This document shows positions 10,801 to 22,157 of a stretch of 64,000 bases of DNA, one piece after another (position 1 is the stretch's first letter; every line of letters starts with the position of its first letter). Position numbers and translations under genes: made by a program. The stretch covers positions 58,354,833-58,418,832 of the forward strand of contig NC_052613.1 in assembly GCF_016545825.1 (NCBI RefSeq), written 5' to 3'. The DNA comes from Eucalyptus grandis. Lineage: Eukaryota > Streptophyta > Magnoliopsida > Myrtales > Myrtaceae. The notes beneath the pieces were generated by a model. That model did not search any database, was not told the DNA's origin, and saw nothing but the letters and a program-made list of their open reading frames with translations.

Positions 10801-12624
10801 TGGAAATCCAGAATATATAGGACATTTTTAGAGTAATTTGTGGGCTAAGAGTGACAGTCCCAGTTAGAGTGACACGAGTAATATTGCCATTTGGCAATTG
10901 CACAGTAATAGGATTAGTTGAATCTTCATGAATATCAGAAAATAATCCCTTATTGCCTGCAATATGGCACTTGCTCCCGAGTCAATAATCCAAGCATTTC
11001 TCGATATATTATTTATCAGCCAATGACAAATACCTGTAAAGCTACTGCCCCTTTTAGGAACCTCCAATTTTTGTAAAGCTTGCATCAATTGCTGATACTC
11101 TCCATGTGTGATGGGTTGATTGACATCTACTGATGTTGTAGATTGATAAGCTGCTGCTGAAATTTCCTTTCCCTTCCTTTTAGGTCTCCCATGTAATTTC
11201 CAACAATTTTCAATTGTGTGGTGGGGCCTTTTGCAATAATCACAAAATAACTTCCCTTTATTTTTAAAATTCGGCCCATAACTTCTTGGGTAATTTGGAC
11301 CATTGGATGCCTTTGACCCGAGCGCATCTCCACCGTCGAGATCAGCGGGGTATTGCGCGCCTTTCGGATCGTCAGATCACTGGGCTCGATCTTGACCGTC
11401 CATAGAGCCTTTAAAAGACCCCTTCGGCTCCGCGAACCCTAGCGCCCCCTTTGGCTCTTCGAACCCTAGCGACATCGACTCTCTCCCTTTGGCTAGGGGT
11501 TTTTGCCCCTTCTCGATTCTTGCCGCCAGTGCTAAGGTTTCAGAGGTTTTGCTGCCAGTCGCGGTGAGTCACTAGTTTCCTCCTACACCGCAAGCTGAAA
11601 AATTCGGCCAAGGGGAGGAGCTGGTTCCATGGCCAGAATCTGCGATTTGAAATGAAGGTAAGATTCATTGAGAATCAACAAAAAACGAGTCGCTTTTTCT
11701 TGGTCTTTCATTGCCTTATATTGTTGGAGGGTTGCCTTCGGTCCTTCGAGTCTCTCCTCCGCCTCTTCCAACTAATTCCAGAGAGCTAAAAGCTTGTTGA
11801 AGCATGCCGTTACTGACATGTTTCCCTGCTTCAGTTCACTGAGGGCTTGATGTAGCGAAAAAATTTCGCCTGATCAAGTTTCCCATACATCTCTCTAATA
11901 TTCTCCCAAATTGTTTTTGAATCTTTCGTGGGAGGTAAACCTGCTGTGATTTCTTGACTGATGCAATTACCTATCCACGTTTTCACCAATTGGTTGCATT
12001 TTTTCCACTGTCGCCCCATTTTTTCATTGGTTGGAATCGGGATAGTTCCGTCGATAAAAACCTTCTTTATCCTTTGTGATGAGTGCTTGGCGAAACTCTT
12101 GTGCCCAACTCGAGTAGTTTTCGGGTCCTGTGAGAGGGTGGCTGATGAGCCGCAACTCCGGCCCGTTGGAATTGGAGACATACAGTGCGTTGTCGGGTTC
12201 TAGGTGACCCATGGTGGCTGCCAAGGAGATCGGCAGGAAACCGGGTGGAAATCCCGAGTAAGGATTTGCTTGTTGACCTGGATTGAAAGTGCCCTGAGTC
12301 CCTACATTCGAATCGCCTGACCCATTAGGGTTTTCGCCTGCATTGGAAGACCTGATTGTTTCTGAATGGCCCACCCCGCTTGCGGCTGGTGAACCGTCTT
12401 GAGTCTGGCCTCTAGAAAATGGCATATTTGGACTTCCTCCATAATATATAGGCATCGGTACCCACTGGTAGGAAGCCCTCGAAGAGGGCTGCCCCAGATT
12501 AGGTTGCCATGGAAAAAAAATGTCCCATTGTGGGCTGATCAATCCGACCTATGATGTTTCGCACTATATCTTGTGCTTCTGAGGTTGTTGTATCCACAGG
12601 TAAATGGGTTTGATCGTCATCCAT
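7870..12624 (-). pseudogene. Ale-1 gag-pol polyprotein, broken by frameshifts and stops
   Basis: Read from 12624 downward. The gag region includes PNMPFSRGQTQDG, GPENYSSWAQEF and a UBN2-like segment. An intact CX2CX4HX4C zinc knuckle (CDYCKRPHHTIENC) lies at 11203-11244. The protease has WIIDSGAS near 11000. Integrase (10451-10068) keeps the first Asp in VDVWGPYH, the second in RTDNGSEF and the Glu in PQENGVVERK. RT follows ([14 protein letters not shown] at about 9300; YVDDILIMGND at about 8840), then RNase H (AYCDADY, SSAEAEYRAMA, 8425-8138). An eight-T run near 12515 shifts the gag frame relative to Ale-2. About 66 bp present in Ale-2 are deleted near 10010-10030. The many stops and frameshifts mean it is not functional. 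Confidence 0.85.
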
Positions 12625-12810
12625 AATGGTATAGCGAGCTCCCCCTTTTCCTTCTCCTTTGTTTGTTTCAATATAATCTCTTCAAAGTGCTGATTCCTAC
12701 GTCGGAGTGCTAATACCCTTTTGCAAGTTAGCTTGATTCTTCCGGTAGGCAACCGGAAGACCAGAAGAGACAAAACAAAGCGGAAGAAATGGATTACAGA
12801 TGCGCAACCT

Positions 12811-12822
12811 GCTTTGATACCA
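12811..12822 (-). promoter_or_regulatory. Ale-1 primer binding site
   Basis: TGGTATCAAAGC on the minus strand directly follows the 5' LTR. It is one base off the common initiator-Met tRNA complement TGGTATCAGAGC. Confidence 0.8.
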
Positions 12823-13041
12823 TGAAATAAGATGGAAGAAAACGAAGAGAAAGGAAGCGGATGGGAATTTTCTTCTATGTATTTCCGTGTGTGTAAACAC
12901 AATGTACAGAGCGTGTATAGTACAAGTTGTTTGTAAAGAAAAGGCAACAATATGATATACAAAATCAGATCCGATATTAATTGATCTCGACTTATCCAAT
13001 AATATCTTAATGATTCTTATAAATATTTTTGTGTATCTTCA
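12823..13041 (-). repeat. Ale-1 5' LTR
   Basis: 219 bp, TGAAGATACAC...TTATTTCA on the minus strand, pairing with 7627-7848. Confidence 0.9.
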
Positions 13042-13878
13042 AAAAAAAAAGAAAAAAAGGAAAATTTTAAGAGACGAAATTGCCCTTCATAGCCAATGAG
13101 TTTAAGCCCTTCTTTGATATTGATATGCGCATTGCAGGTCTTTATTTAAGAAAATGATAGCACTTTGAGTCATTATTTGAAATAATGTCCACTTCATGAC
13201 CTTGTTTTAAATTAATATGGGCATTGTGGACCCCTTATTTGAAAAAATAACCGCACTTGGAGTCTTTGTTTTAGAAAATGTCTACTTCAAGTCATTATTT
13301 GAAAAAAAGATTGCATTTTGGGTTATTATTTGGAATTTTTCCTTTTTTATGACATAAATTATAAATATATATATATATTTTCTTTTAGTTCGGTTTAGTC
13401 TGATGGAAGATAAAAACAAATAGATATAACCTTCAAACATGTTAATATATTAGTTCACTTTTATGATCGCGTTTTGCAACGCGTCAATAATGCGATCATT
13501 CGCATTCTCATTCATCTTCTTAAGCAACAACTCCGAGTGGGACCACATGCTGCATACTGCATTCTAAGTGGAGAGTCAACGTTGTCACGCCCCGATCCTC
13601 GAGCATGCACACATCCTTCTACTTGGTCGATTTTATAATGCGATATCCCAGGACTAAGTATCGCCGACCTTTTCGTTTATTAAGCACATGCGGAAGCAGT
13701 TATAAATCCCTAGACAATAACACAATGGGATAGAAAAGTAAGACCATATTTTTCATATTAAAATCCACAACCAAACCTTTATATATGGTATAACTCAAAG
13801 TCTATTCACAATACTATTCATAACATTATAGTCACACTCTATATACACAACATAAGGTTCACAAAAGAGGATGGGATC

Positions 13879-14064
13879 TTAATCCTCATCCGGGTCGTAC
13901 TCAAGATCATCCTGATCCTCTTCTGACTCTTTTTCACTAAGCTCACATCCTTCAAGCTCTTCATCTTTTACCGGCTCATCGTCCTCTTCTGGTTCCTTCT
14001 TCATAGGCTCATCTATGGGCCTGAAATGTTGTTCCACAACCGAGATGAGACTACGTCTCAGCAA
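13879..14064 (-). other. Small acidic ORF inside the family B LTR
   Basis: A 61-codon minus-strand frame is dominated by Asp and Glu (EEDDEPVKDEELEG, ending YDPDED). It matches nothing I recognise. The strongly biased composition could make a real peptide or be a chance product of a GAT/GAA-rich stretch. It lies upstream of the candidate minus-strand TATA. Confidence 0.25.
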
Positions 14065-14471
14065 GTTCTACCCCACTAAGACTCAATTAGGAAACCAATA
14101 CGCTAACCGGGCTGCCTATACACACACGGGTCAGAGGACTTACCTTGGCCTCAGATTCCACCTGCATATTAGCACAATTCAATAGGCACCAAAGCAATCA
14201 CATCACTGATCGAAGCATCGATCAAATCAACCCAGTCGATTACATGCCAACAAGACCACTCACGGTCATTTCTATTCGATCAATCAATTCATAACATCAT
14301 ATCAAAGCAATGATCAATTGACCTAGTCGATTACATGTCAACAATGACCATTCCCCGGCCAATTCAGTTCAATCAATCAATTCCTAACAAACGGATCAAA
14401 TCATATTGGTGATTCCACCTATACTCGATAATTAATCTCAACGTTCCAATTCAACATTCCCACTCAAATAT

Positions 14472-14835
14472 AGGCTTAAGGTGCTAGAGGTGACCCAACA
14501 CGAAGTCTCGTCATCGTGCCGTACTTAGTCCTTGACCACCAATAACAATAGTATAAGGCGCTAGAGGTAACTCACACGAAGTCTTGCTATCGTGTAGTAC
14601 TTAGTCCTTCACTACAAAAGCAATAGTATAAGGCGCTAGAGGTAACTTACATGAGACGTAGCACTTAACCCTTCACTATGCATGACAATACTGCAAGGCG
14701 CTAGAGGTAATTCCTATGCGGCTCAGGTCGCCATGTAACACTTAGCCCTTGACTACAATAAGCGATGGTATAAGGTGCTAGAGGTAACTCATACGAAATC
14801 TTGCTATCATGTAGTACTTAGTCCTTTACCTGCTC
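14472..14835. repeat. Five degenerate 65-77-bp tandem units in the family B LTR
   Basis: The motif AAGGYGCTAGAGGT recurs with GCTAGAGG at 14483, 14560, 14635, 14700 and 14777. Each is followed by CACTTAG/TACTTAGTCCTT-like sequence. Spacings of 77, 75, 65 and 77 bp define the units. Such arrays are common inside long plant LTRs. Confidence 0.85.
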
Positions 14836-15609
14836 ATGATCCATTGGCTTCCCTTAACACAACACACATCACATCACTTCCAATAATCATCTTGCTTAAA
14901 CTATAAACCAACACACGATTAATTCCTCATGGCCCAATGACATTATGCCTCACATTTAAATTCCTCAATTCAAGTAATGTCTTGGCCTAATTTCTTCGTA
15001 TTAAAATACCCGATAAAATCTCGTGCATGGGCACACGGCTAGCCTTAGCCAAAATCTAATATTTTCCGTTCCATAACTCCCACCTTTTCATATTTTCCAT
15101 TCCATAACTCTCACCTTTTCTGCAGTCCATTCAAATATTTTTGGCATTATCAACCGATGCTCGGTTATTTTTCAATTAATAACCAATGATTTTCCAATTA
15201 AAGAATAATTCCCATCATTCACAAGTAATTCAATTCAACACAAAATAAAGCTCAATTAAATAAACGGACTATGCCACGACAATCCGCATAAAATTCCGAT
15301 CGTCGGCTATTCCTGCCTAATTTCCGGAAAATAAATAAATAATTAAAATAATTCCGAAAATTAATAAATAAATACGATAAATCCAATTTAGGCCCGTTAT
15401 GCCTAATTAGAAGCCAAATCGGATCGGGAAAAATCCTGAGATGCATTCAATAAATAGTAGACTAGATCTACTTGCTAATTGCACGATTAAAATGTCTAAT
15501 ATGCATCTCAATTATCTAATAATTACTAATATATTCTAATTTAACCACCTAATTGCAATTAATTAAATCTAATCAACCCTTAAGTATCATTAGTCTACCA
15601 AGCAAGGAT

Positions 15610-16720
15610 TAGTGAGATTACTCACTTGGCAAAGCGAAGACCGGAACATCGCGACGGCGGCCGAAATCCGAATTTTCGGCGACGTCGATGGGTACACGGA
15701 CTGGGCCCAAAGGCCTTGCAGGCCCACAGAAAAAGCTGTGCTTGGGCCGAACTTGGGCCGACTAACTTCGCGGGCTGAGCTGCTGAAACTTCTTGGACTT
15801 CAAATGGGCCTAACACGTGAAGATGGGTTGCTGCATTTCACGAGCTGACCAAGAAAGCCCGAAGGAGCTGCTGGGCCTGACTGAAACTCAAATGGGCTGA
15901 GCTGATCCTAACCAACTGTGGGCTGGAAATCACGTGGGCTGAAGCTTGACTCAATGGAGATGGGCCCACGACGCTGGAATAAAGAAATCGAGCAGCAGCT
16001 TCGGCGAGTGGAAATGCTTCGTGCGGCTGGCGTTGAAGACCGAAGGGAATGGCAGCTCGGTGGAATTCTGGCGTGAGGCCACGTGAGCTTCGGTCAACAA
16101 AAGCCTCGGTGAAAGACGTGGCTTCTGCTGGTGACTTCGCTGGTTTGGTAAGGCGCGAGACTGAGGAGCTGCTTCGGTCAACAATCTGGCTGGAGAAGAC
16201 CACGCAGGGAGAAGACGTGGACGTGGCAGCTTGGACTGTGCTTCGGTGGGCTGAGGGCAGCTGTTTCGGTGGATGGTGACAAGCGTCGATGGGAGAGGAC
16301 GCCGCTCGGTTGGCTGCTGTATGCGGCAGCGTGGATTCCTTTCGGAGGAAAGCCTCGGTCAACTATGGGCTTCAAGGGGTTGATGGTTGACTTGGTGGAC
16401 GTGGCAGCATGTAAGGAGGGATGGAGATGAGGATAGGTTGTTGCGGTTGAGGGGAAACGCTGGCAGATGGTGGGTCTTCCGTGGAGAGGAGAAAGCGAAG
16501 GTGAGAGACGTGTGGGCTGCAGCTTCGTGGGATGAGGGCTGAGCGGAGGGAGAGATGCAGAGGCTTCGGTGGGGTGGATTTCGACCCAATGAAAGAAAAG
16601 CAAAAGCTGAGGCAGAAGGAATCAAAATGATGAGAAGCCGTGGAGAGGAAGTCGGCTAGCGAAGGAGGGAGAAGGAGAAGCGTGCGTGAGAAGCCGGTGA
16701 ATGGGGGAAGAAAAGTCAAG
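15610..16720. other. GC-rich interior of the family B LTR with low-complexity open frames
   Basis: The stretch is rich in GGGCTGAGCTG, CTTCGGT and GTGGGCTG words and is open in several frames on both strands. The products are Ser/Pro/His-rich with no recognisable domain. I treat the frames as compositional. Confidence 0.5.
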
Positions 16721-17845
16721 ATAATTATCCAAAATCATCATGTCTTAGCCCCAAAAGTCTTCGTGGTTATCCCTTATGTCCCCTAATTCTTTCTTGCCTT
16801 TTAATCCTCAATTAAACCAATTTGATGACCAATGTTGCACCCCTCCATGCCTAGCTCCGAATTTCCCTTAATTTTGGATTTCAATTTCATTCTCAATTTC
16901 TCAAATTCGAAGTCCAGTTTCTTCAAAGAAAAATCTCATACATCTCCACAAATTCCTATCATCCACTAGCTCGGCTTAGAAGTCAAAATTCCCTTCAATT
17001 CGGCCAATCTGAATCTTTGTTCATTTCGGAATCATCCAAAGTGATTTTCCGTAAAAAAATCCCGAACTTGCTGGAATTTCTCCGAAAGACAAGACGACAT
17101 CCTATAAATGAATTGTGATATGCTCGAACGTCCGAATTCCGAAACCGAATTCAATTTCGTGGTTAAAATCGATAGAATGCGATTTTAGTCCGATTTGACA
17201 TATCGGATAGCTTTTAGGGATATTAGCGCAGTTATATCCCTTAACAGCTTCACCGAATAGATTGGTTAACTCGTGAGTGATCAGCTCAGAGAAAAAGGAC
17301 CATAGGCGCGCCGACGAAATGCCCATTTCATATATTCGGGACGGGATTGAAATTCGGGATGTCACAAACGTCGTGACTAGTTTCGTACAAAAATAAAGTT
17401 AAATGTTTTTAGGAGGTTTTTCTGCTGAAATTTTTTACGTCGAAAAACAAAAAGTCGCCTCACAGTCATCGCATTAAATGCACTTACCGTGTAGGGGTAA
17501 AATCCATCCCGTGGCACCTTTATTCCAAAAATATTTTGTTACACTCAAAATGTTAAATTCATAGCAAGGTAGTTTATCTTAAACTTTTTGGCAACACAAA
17601 AATTCTCACACTTATGTTCATATGATACATATATTCCAAATTTTCTTTTAACTATGCCAAAAATCCCAACATTAAATTCACGCCACACATTTACTCTTCA
17701 TTAATTTTTTTCTTTCTGGTTCATCTTCACCGCAATCCTCATCACAACTACCCTCAGCGTCTCCATTGCCACTATCCTCGCCAAATCAAGGAAGAAAACA
17801 AAGAAGGAAGTTTAAAAAAACAAAACAAAACAAAAAATAAGATAT

Positions 17846-18844
17846 ACATTGAGTTGACATATTATCATCAGGTGAGTGTCTTGTCAATACCTTTTGCTTT
17901 CCATAGTATCATAATCAGTAGCAAGATTTCACGTCTTTCTGGTATTTTCATCGAGACATGATCAAAAGCTCTATGCATGCGCAAAAATGCAAAACGTAGG
18001 TAGCCGCATCATCCATTAATTGAATTAATTTATGATATATATTTGATACCGATATAAGCTTGGGGTTTATGATGCCATGGAAAAAAATTAGAGCAAAGGT
18101 GTCGCAGCCAACATAATTTAAAGTATTTTGTGGCTTTTTTTAGCTATTCAATATGATGCATTAATCAAGATCCGTGCAAATATTGTCTTTAGGGAGAGGG
18201 AGTACTACCTGACGGATGCATGATTTGAAGACTATTCATTTGAAAAATGGTCATCCAACTTTTACGAAATATTGAAGTACGGACTATATTAATAATTAAT
18301 TTTTCATGGCCAAATCAAATTTATTAATCACGTACGTATGTCAAGTCACTAAAATCGGCGGTTCTTTTTGTATATGAAGACCAACCACTTCGCGTGGACG
18401 AGTAGCGAGCATGAAAAAGATAGCGACCGAATGAAGCATTAGTCAAATATAGTAAATCTATCGACCGCTTATATAACTTACTAAGTAAATCTACATTTCG
18501 TAATTTTTTTTTCTATATCGGGACTTACCAATCACATGGACATGTCGATAGATACGCGTAGATTTCTATTTTCCTATTGAGAAAGTTACTGACTATATAA
18601 GTAAATTACTGACGAGATTATCATTAAAGTTGCTTCTTCTTTTTCCATGTGAAAGCTTGCTAATGGCGTGAGAAGTAGATATGATGACTGCGTGCATGAC
18701 AAAATTTCTGGAATAAAAATTAATTTTTGACCAGAAATTGATTTATCAATTTCCATTCCATGGACAAGTTTTTCAGCAAAGAAATGCATTTGATAACGAC
18801 TCAAATTTTCTATTTCTAGAGTAAAAATTCGTTTGATAAGAGAA
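17846..18844. other. AT-rich spacer, no gene recognised
   Basis: This is unique-looking AT-rich DNA between the end of arm 1 and the PIF-like element. A minus-strand frame at 18586-18804 has no recognisable features. Confidence 0.5.
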
Positions 18845-18847
18845 TAA

Positions 18848-19621
18848 GGGCGCGTTTGGTAACGTTTCGTTAAAAATTGTTCCAGAGAACGAAATAGAAA
18901 AAACTATTTTGCTCCAGGGGAATAATTTTGAATAGAAAAAGACGTTAGGTAAACTTGTTCAGAAATAAAAATTAACGAAACACGTTTGGTAAATTTGTAT
19001 TCTTTTTTTATTTCTTTAAAATTTTTAAAATTTTTATTTTTTTATTTTTTTCTTCTTTTAGCCGGTCGTTGGCCTCGGCCATGGCCGGCGACGGCGGCCG
19101 ACAAGGGCCGGCGACCTTGCCTAGATCCGGCAAGCCCTAGCTCGCTTGAGCCTTGCCCCTTGCCCCGACCGAGGTTTGGCGGGGCAAGGCCGGGTGAGCT
19201 CGGTCTCGTCGGATTTGTGCGAGCCCGAGCTCGCCTAGCCACCGGCGAGGCTTGGCCTCACCGGGCCACCGCCAAGTCGGCGAGCCTCACCGGGGGCCGG
19301 CGACGCTCCGGCGAGGTCGCCGGCCCTCGATGGCCGGTTGCTGGCCATGGCCGAGGCCAGTGACCGGCCAAAGAAAAAAGAAAAAGAAAAGAAGAAAAAG
19401 AGGCGAGAGAAAATTTGTTTTTAAAAATTGTTCTAGAAACAAAAAAAACATGTTTTCTTATTTCTCGTTTCTGTTCCAAATGTGTTCCTGGGAACAAAAA
19501 AATGGATTTGGAACAAAAACGCAAACAAACGCGTTTCTTCTTTTTTTGTTCCATGGAACAAAAAAACAGAAATTTTGTTCAAAAACAGAAAAAAAAAAAA
19601 AGAATGAAAACAAACAGGCTC
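18848..19621. mobile_element. PIF/Harbinger-like non-autonomous fold-back element (774 bp)
   Basis: The left end GGGCGCGTTTGGTAACG and right end CAAACAGGCTC are imperfect inverted termini, flanked on both sides by TAA (18845-18847 and 19622-19624), the PIF/Harbinger target. The interior is itself self-complementary. A GC-rich core segment near 19063-19090 (GGTCGTTGGCCTCGGCCATG) pairs with its reverse complement near 19328-19375, and flanking TTGTTCC/GGAACAA-rich DNA pairs further out. It encodes no transposase. Frames across the GC core are compositional. Confidence 0.65.
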
Positions 19622-19706
19622 TAAAATTTCTATTTCTAGGAGCGGCGATGGCCGACACTCAATGGCTGGAGTCTAATGTCCGGCGATCAACGTCCGGAGT
19701 TCGACC

Positions 19707-20016
19707 ATGGATGGTGGGTGGTCGGAGTCCGGCGTCTAGCGGCCAACATCCGGAGTCCAGCATTGTGAAGTGCATATTATTCAATTTTACTTTTTAGTAA
19801 GTTTCTATGAATTTTTCCATATTGCACCTTAGAATTAAAGTTTACATTATATTTTGTCTCGATGGACGGTGGGTGGTCGGAGTCCGGCGTCTAGCGGCCA
19901 ACATCCGGAGTCTGGCATTGTGAAGTGCAAATTATTCAATTTTACTTTTTAGTAAGTTTCTATGAATTTTTCCATATTACACCTTAGAATTAAAGTTTAC
20001 AATATATTTTGTCTCG
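19707..20016 (+). repeat. 155-bp tandem duplication
   Basis: Two nearly identical copies (about 19707-19861 and 19862-20016) share GGTGGGTGGTCGGAGTCC, GCGTCTAGCGGCCAACATCC and ATTTTGTCTCG at a fixed offset of 155 bp. Only a few substitutions separate them, so the duplication is recent. Confidence 0.9.
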
Positions 20017-20734
20017 TTCTTTGTTCTATGATTTTTCATTTGCCATTGTGAAGTGCTCCATCACGATATATTTTGTCTTGCTCTGGTCAGTCACATAGTT
20101 AGCAATATAATCATATAATTTTTACTTATTGTTTTTTTATTAAAATTTCAATTTCTCTTTAGAAATTACACGTGACATTTACTAATAAATATTGGTACAA
20201 AGCATGAAACTTAAAAGGCATACTTTTACGTTAACTTTTGTTCCCTATAGGTATTTAATATTTTGCTAAATGATAAGGTTCTGATTTTTGTAATCCTTTT
20301 AGAGGGAGCTTTTGTGATTTTGCAGCATAAGGGCCATTTTTAATAATTAATTTTGGAAATTTGTACTCCGGTTGCCCAAATAAGTCCAACTAGTATAATG
20401 AATGATTCGTGGCAATAAAAGCACGGTTACAATGTCAATATAACAGTACGGTTAGCCTAGCTGGATCCTTTACTAAATTAATAAAGGCAAGATGTTTCTC
20501 TTTGAGTAAATTACGGAACCTAAATGATCATATAGAGCAAAGAAACGCAATTTGTCGAAGTAGACATCAAGAAACCCGTAAAGAAGGTAAAATTTGATAT
20601 CTTGAAAAGCCAATTCTCAATACACCAATGCAAAAATCGTGAACAACTTGAAATGAAAAACAAAAAGAACGAATGAACAACCCCATCCAATGTAGAATCA
20701 CCAAGGAAAAACTAATAAAAAGCAAAATACTCAC
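20017..20734. other. AT-rich DNA, candidate intron of the BAH-type gene
   Basis: It contains no coding match. Its right end is the candidate first intron of the minus-strand exon at 20735-21040. I found no acceptor followed by the expected rest of a BAH domain. Confidence 0.4.
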
Positions 20735-21040
20735 GAGATCATTATGCTTTCCGGCGTATTCAAATGCCTTGTAATGTTTCCTCCGCTCACTCTTCTTGAA
20801 GGAAATCCTAATGGGCTTGCTGATTGGCTTCGCCTCGTCAACGGACTCCTCCATTAAGTCCTCTTCCTCCTCCTTCCTCTTTGCATTCCTCGCACTCTTC
20901 TCCTCTCGCCCACCCTCCAAATTAGCCTCAAGTTCACCTCCATCTTCATCCTCATCTCTTCCATCATGCGACGTGAGAGGATCATCGTGCCTTGGGCGCC
21001 GACTCTGAGTCGTCATGGTCGAGAACAGACGCCCCGCCAT
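20735..21040 (-). CDS. First exon of a BAH-domain (AIPP3/BDT1-like) protein, partial
   Basis: The minus-strand frame is open from 21097; plausible starts are the ATGs at 21040 (MAGRLF) and 21016 (MTTQSRR). It encodes an acidic, charged N-terminus (EEKSARNAKRKEEEEDLMEE) leading to KPIRISFKKSERRKHYKAFE and YAGKHNDL, then a donor GTGAGTATTTTG. The arrangement (charged leader, Pro-Ile-Arg-x-Ser, basic patch, HYxAFEY) recalls the segment just before and at the start of the BAH domain in plant AIPP3/BDT1-type chromatin readers that bind methylated histone H3. This is from memory and covers only the edge of the domain. The following exons are not seen within the window, so it may be a truncated copy. 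Confidence 0.4.
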
Positions 21041-21097
21041 GCGTTCCCTTTGTAGCCACAAATATGTCGGGCGATCCAGGGCGGCTATCGTGATCAC

Positions 21098-21939
21098 GGT
21101 GTCAATGAATTAGTGCTTGATGCGCAAGAAACTATCAAGAAACTTCAACGATCTTTCTGGTTTTCAGAACGGATTGTATCATGCGACAAGACCTAACCGC
21201 CTAGAAACTCAATCATGAATACTGGTTGGAACGTCAGCGAGAAATAGAAGAAGACTAACCTGAGAGAAATCCTCACTTCGGCGATGGTGGAACAGAGTCG
21301 TCTTGGTGTCACTGATGTGGTCCCTCTCTATCTGAGGTTTGTATGCGATAAAAACGTGTTTGAGTGAAAAACCAGGTTTGTTTTGGGTTTACGTGCAGAT
21401 ATTTCCTTTTTTTTCTCGCTCCAAATTTAAAAGGATACCCATATCTCTCTAAGTATCAAACAATTCTTTGCCAATCTATTGTCAATATTTATATCTTGTA
21501 AAAGCTTGAGATGGTTCAAATTATTAAAAAGTCAAAAGATGCCTAAGCTGCAAAATTTAAAAAACGTAAAAAGTATAAGGCATCGGCAGCAAATTGAAAG
21601 CGATTTATACAAAGAAATAACTTTTATTGATTACAAACATGTTTTGTTTTGACCTATCTAATAATTTCTACCAAAGTATAAAGAAGTAGGCATTGGCAGC
21701 AAATAGCTGTTCTCAGAGAGATCACTATCTCTAGATTGGACTAAACCAAGATAGTTTTAGGAAAATAAAACTTTTGATCCATTAATTTATTGATTTTTTA
21801 ATTATTTTATGAAGTAATTATCAATAATTTGATTGAAGCCAAACTGATAACAACTTGATATCCACGAACTAAAATAGATTCATCTATAAACATCAATTAT
21901 GTTTTTTAATCTTATCAATAGATTAATTTGATTGAACCA
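21098..21939. other. Upstream DNA of the BAH-type exon, no separate gene seen
   Basis: The region nearest the exon (21100-21330) is of mixed composition and could hold its 5' UTR and promoter. The rest is AT-rich and leads into the 560-bp duplication. Confidence 0.35.
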
Positions 21940-22122
21940 AGGTTTGATAACAACTTGATATCCTACACACATCGTGATATTATCTTATTCTGTTACAAAA
22001 CTATCTGCTTCAACATCAATTATGTTTTTTTATGAGATTTGATATGTTGGACGTGGAAAGAAACTAAAGAAAAGAATTTAAAAAGAAAAATAAGAAACCA
22101 AAGAAAAGGAATATTCTCACAC

Positions 22123-22157
<35 letters not shown>

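Larger units (their letters stand above)
7627..13041 (-). mobile_element. Ale-1: decayed Ty1/copia element with both LTRs (5.4 kb)
   Basis: Two short LTRs (222 and 219 bp) flank a copia polyprotein in the order gag-protease-integrase-RT-RNase H on the minus strand. The primer site follows the 5' LTR directly, and a G-rich purine tract precedes the 3' LTR. The 5-bp flanks are AAAAA on both sides, consistent with a target duplication but of low complexity. The LTRs differ by roughly a dozen substitutions, an old insertion. Short LTRs and residues such as FDPSIGEF followed by [12 protein letters not shown] suggest the Ale/Retrofit lineage (inference). Ale-2 (50863 onward) is a second copy in the same flanking sequence. 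Confidence 0.85.
13583..17366. mobile_element. Family B solo LTR (3,784 bp) with exact AACGT target duplication
   Basis: The element starts TGTCACGCCCCGATCC and ends CGGGATGTCACA. AACGT flanks it on both sides (13578-13582 and 17367-17371). The empty site in arm 2 reads GTCAACGTCGTGAC, with a single AACGT, which proves the insertion boundaries. It contains no polyprotein and is therefore a solo LTR or non-coding element. Orientation is unsettled. On the minus strand it would start TGTGACATCCCGAATTTC, end GGGGCGTGACA and carry TATATAAAGG near 13780, which I favour as a Tekay/Del-like gypsy LTR. A plus-strand TATAAATG at 17103 argues the other way. Confidence 0.8.
13042..17845 (-). repeat. Inverted-duplication arm 1 (flank of Ale-1, split by a solo LTR)
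   Basis: The sequence at 13055-13582 plus 17372-17845 is the reverse complement of 49847-50862, the DNA beside Ale-2. Shared landmarks include AATTTTAAGAGACGA, TAAGTGGAGAGTCAACGT, CGTGACTAGTTTCGTAC and, at the outer edge, AAAATAAGATAT. Similarity stops abruptly just after 17845. Ale sits at the same point in both arms. By eye identity is about 85-90%. Confidence 0.85.

Noticed and set aside
14472..14835. Regular repeats that might be taken for a CRISPR array
   Set aside because: The units vary in length, spacers are not unique, and the setting is a plant LTR.
15838..16719. Minus-strand ORFs of 115-174 codons
   Set aside because: They are Ser/Pro/His-rich, overlap each other, and lie within the family B LTR. 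No domain is recognisable.
18986..19797. ORFs up to 181 codons across the PIF-like element
   Set aside because: They translate the self-complementary GC core and A-rich arms of a non-coding transposon.
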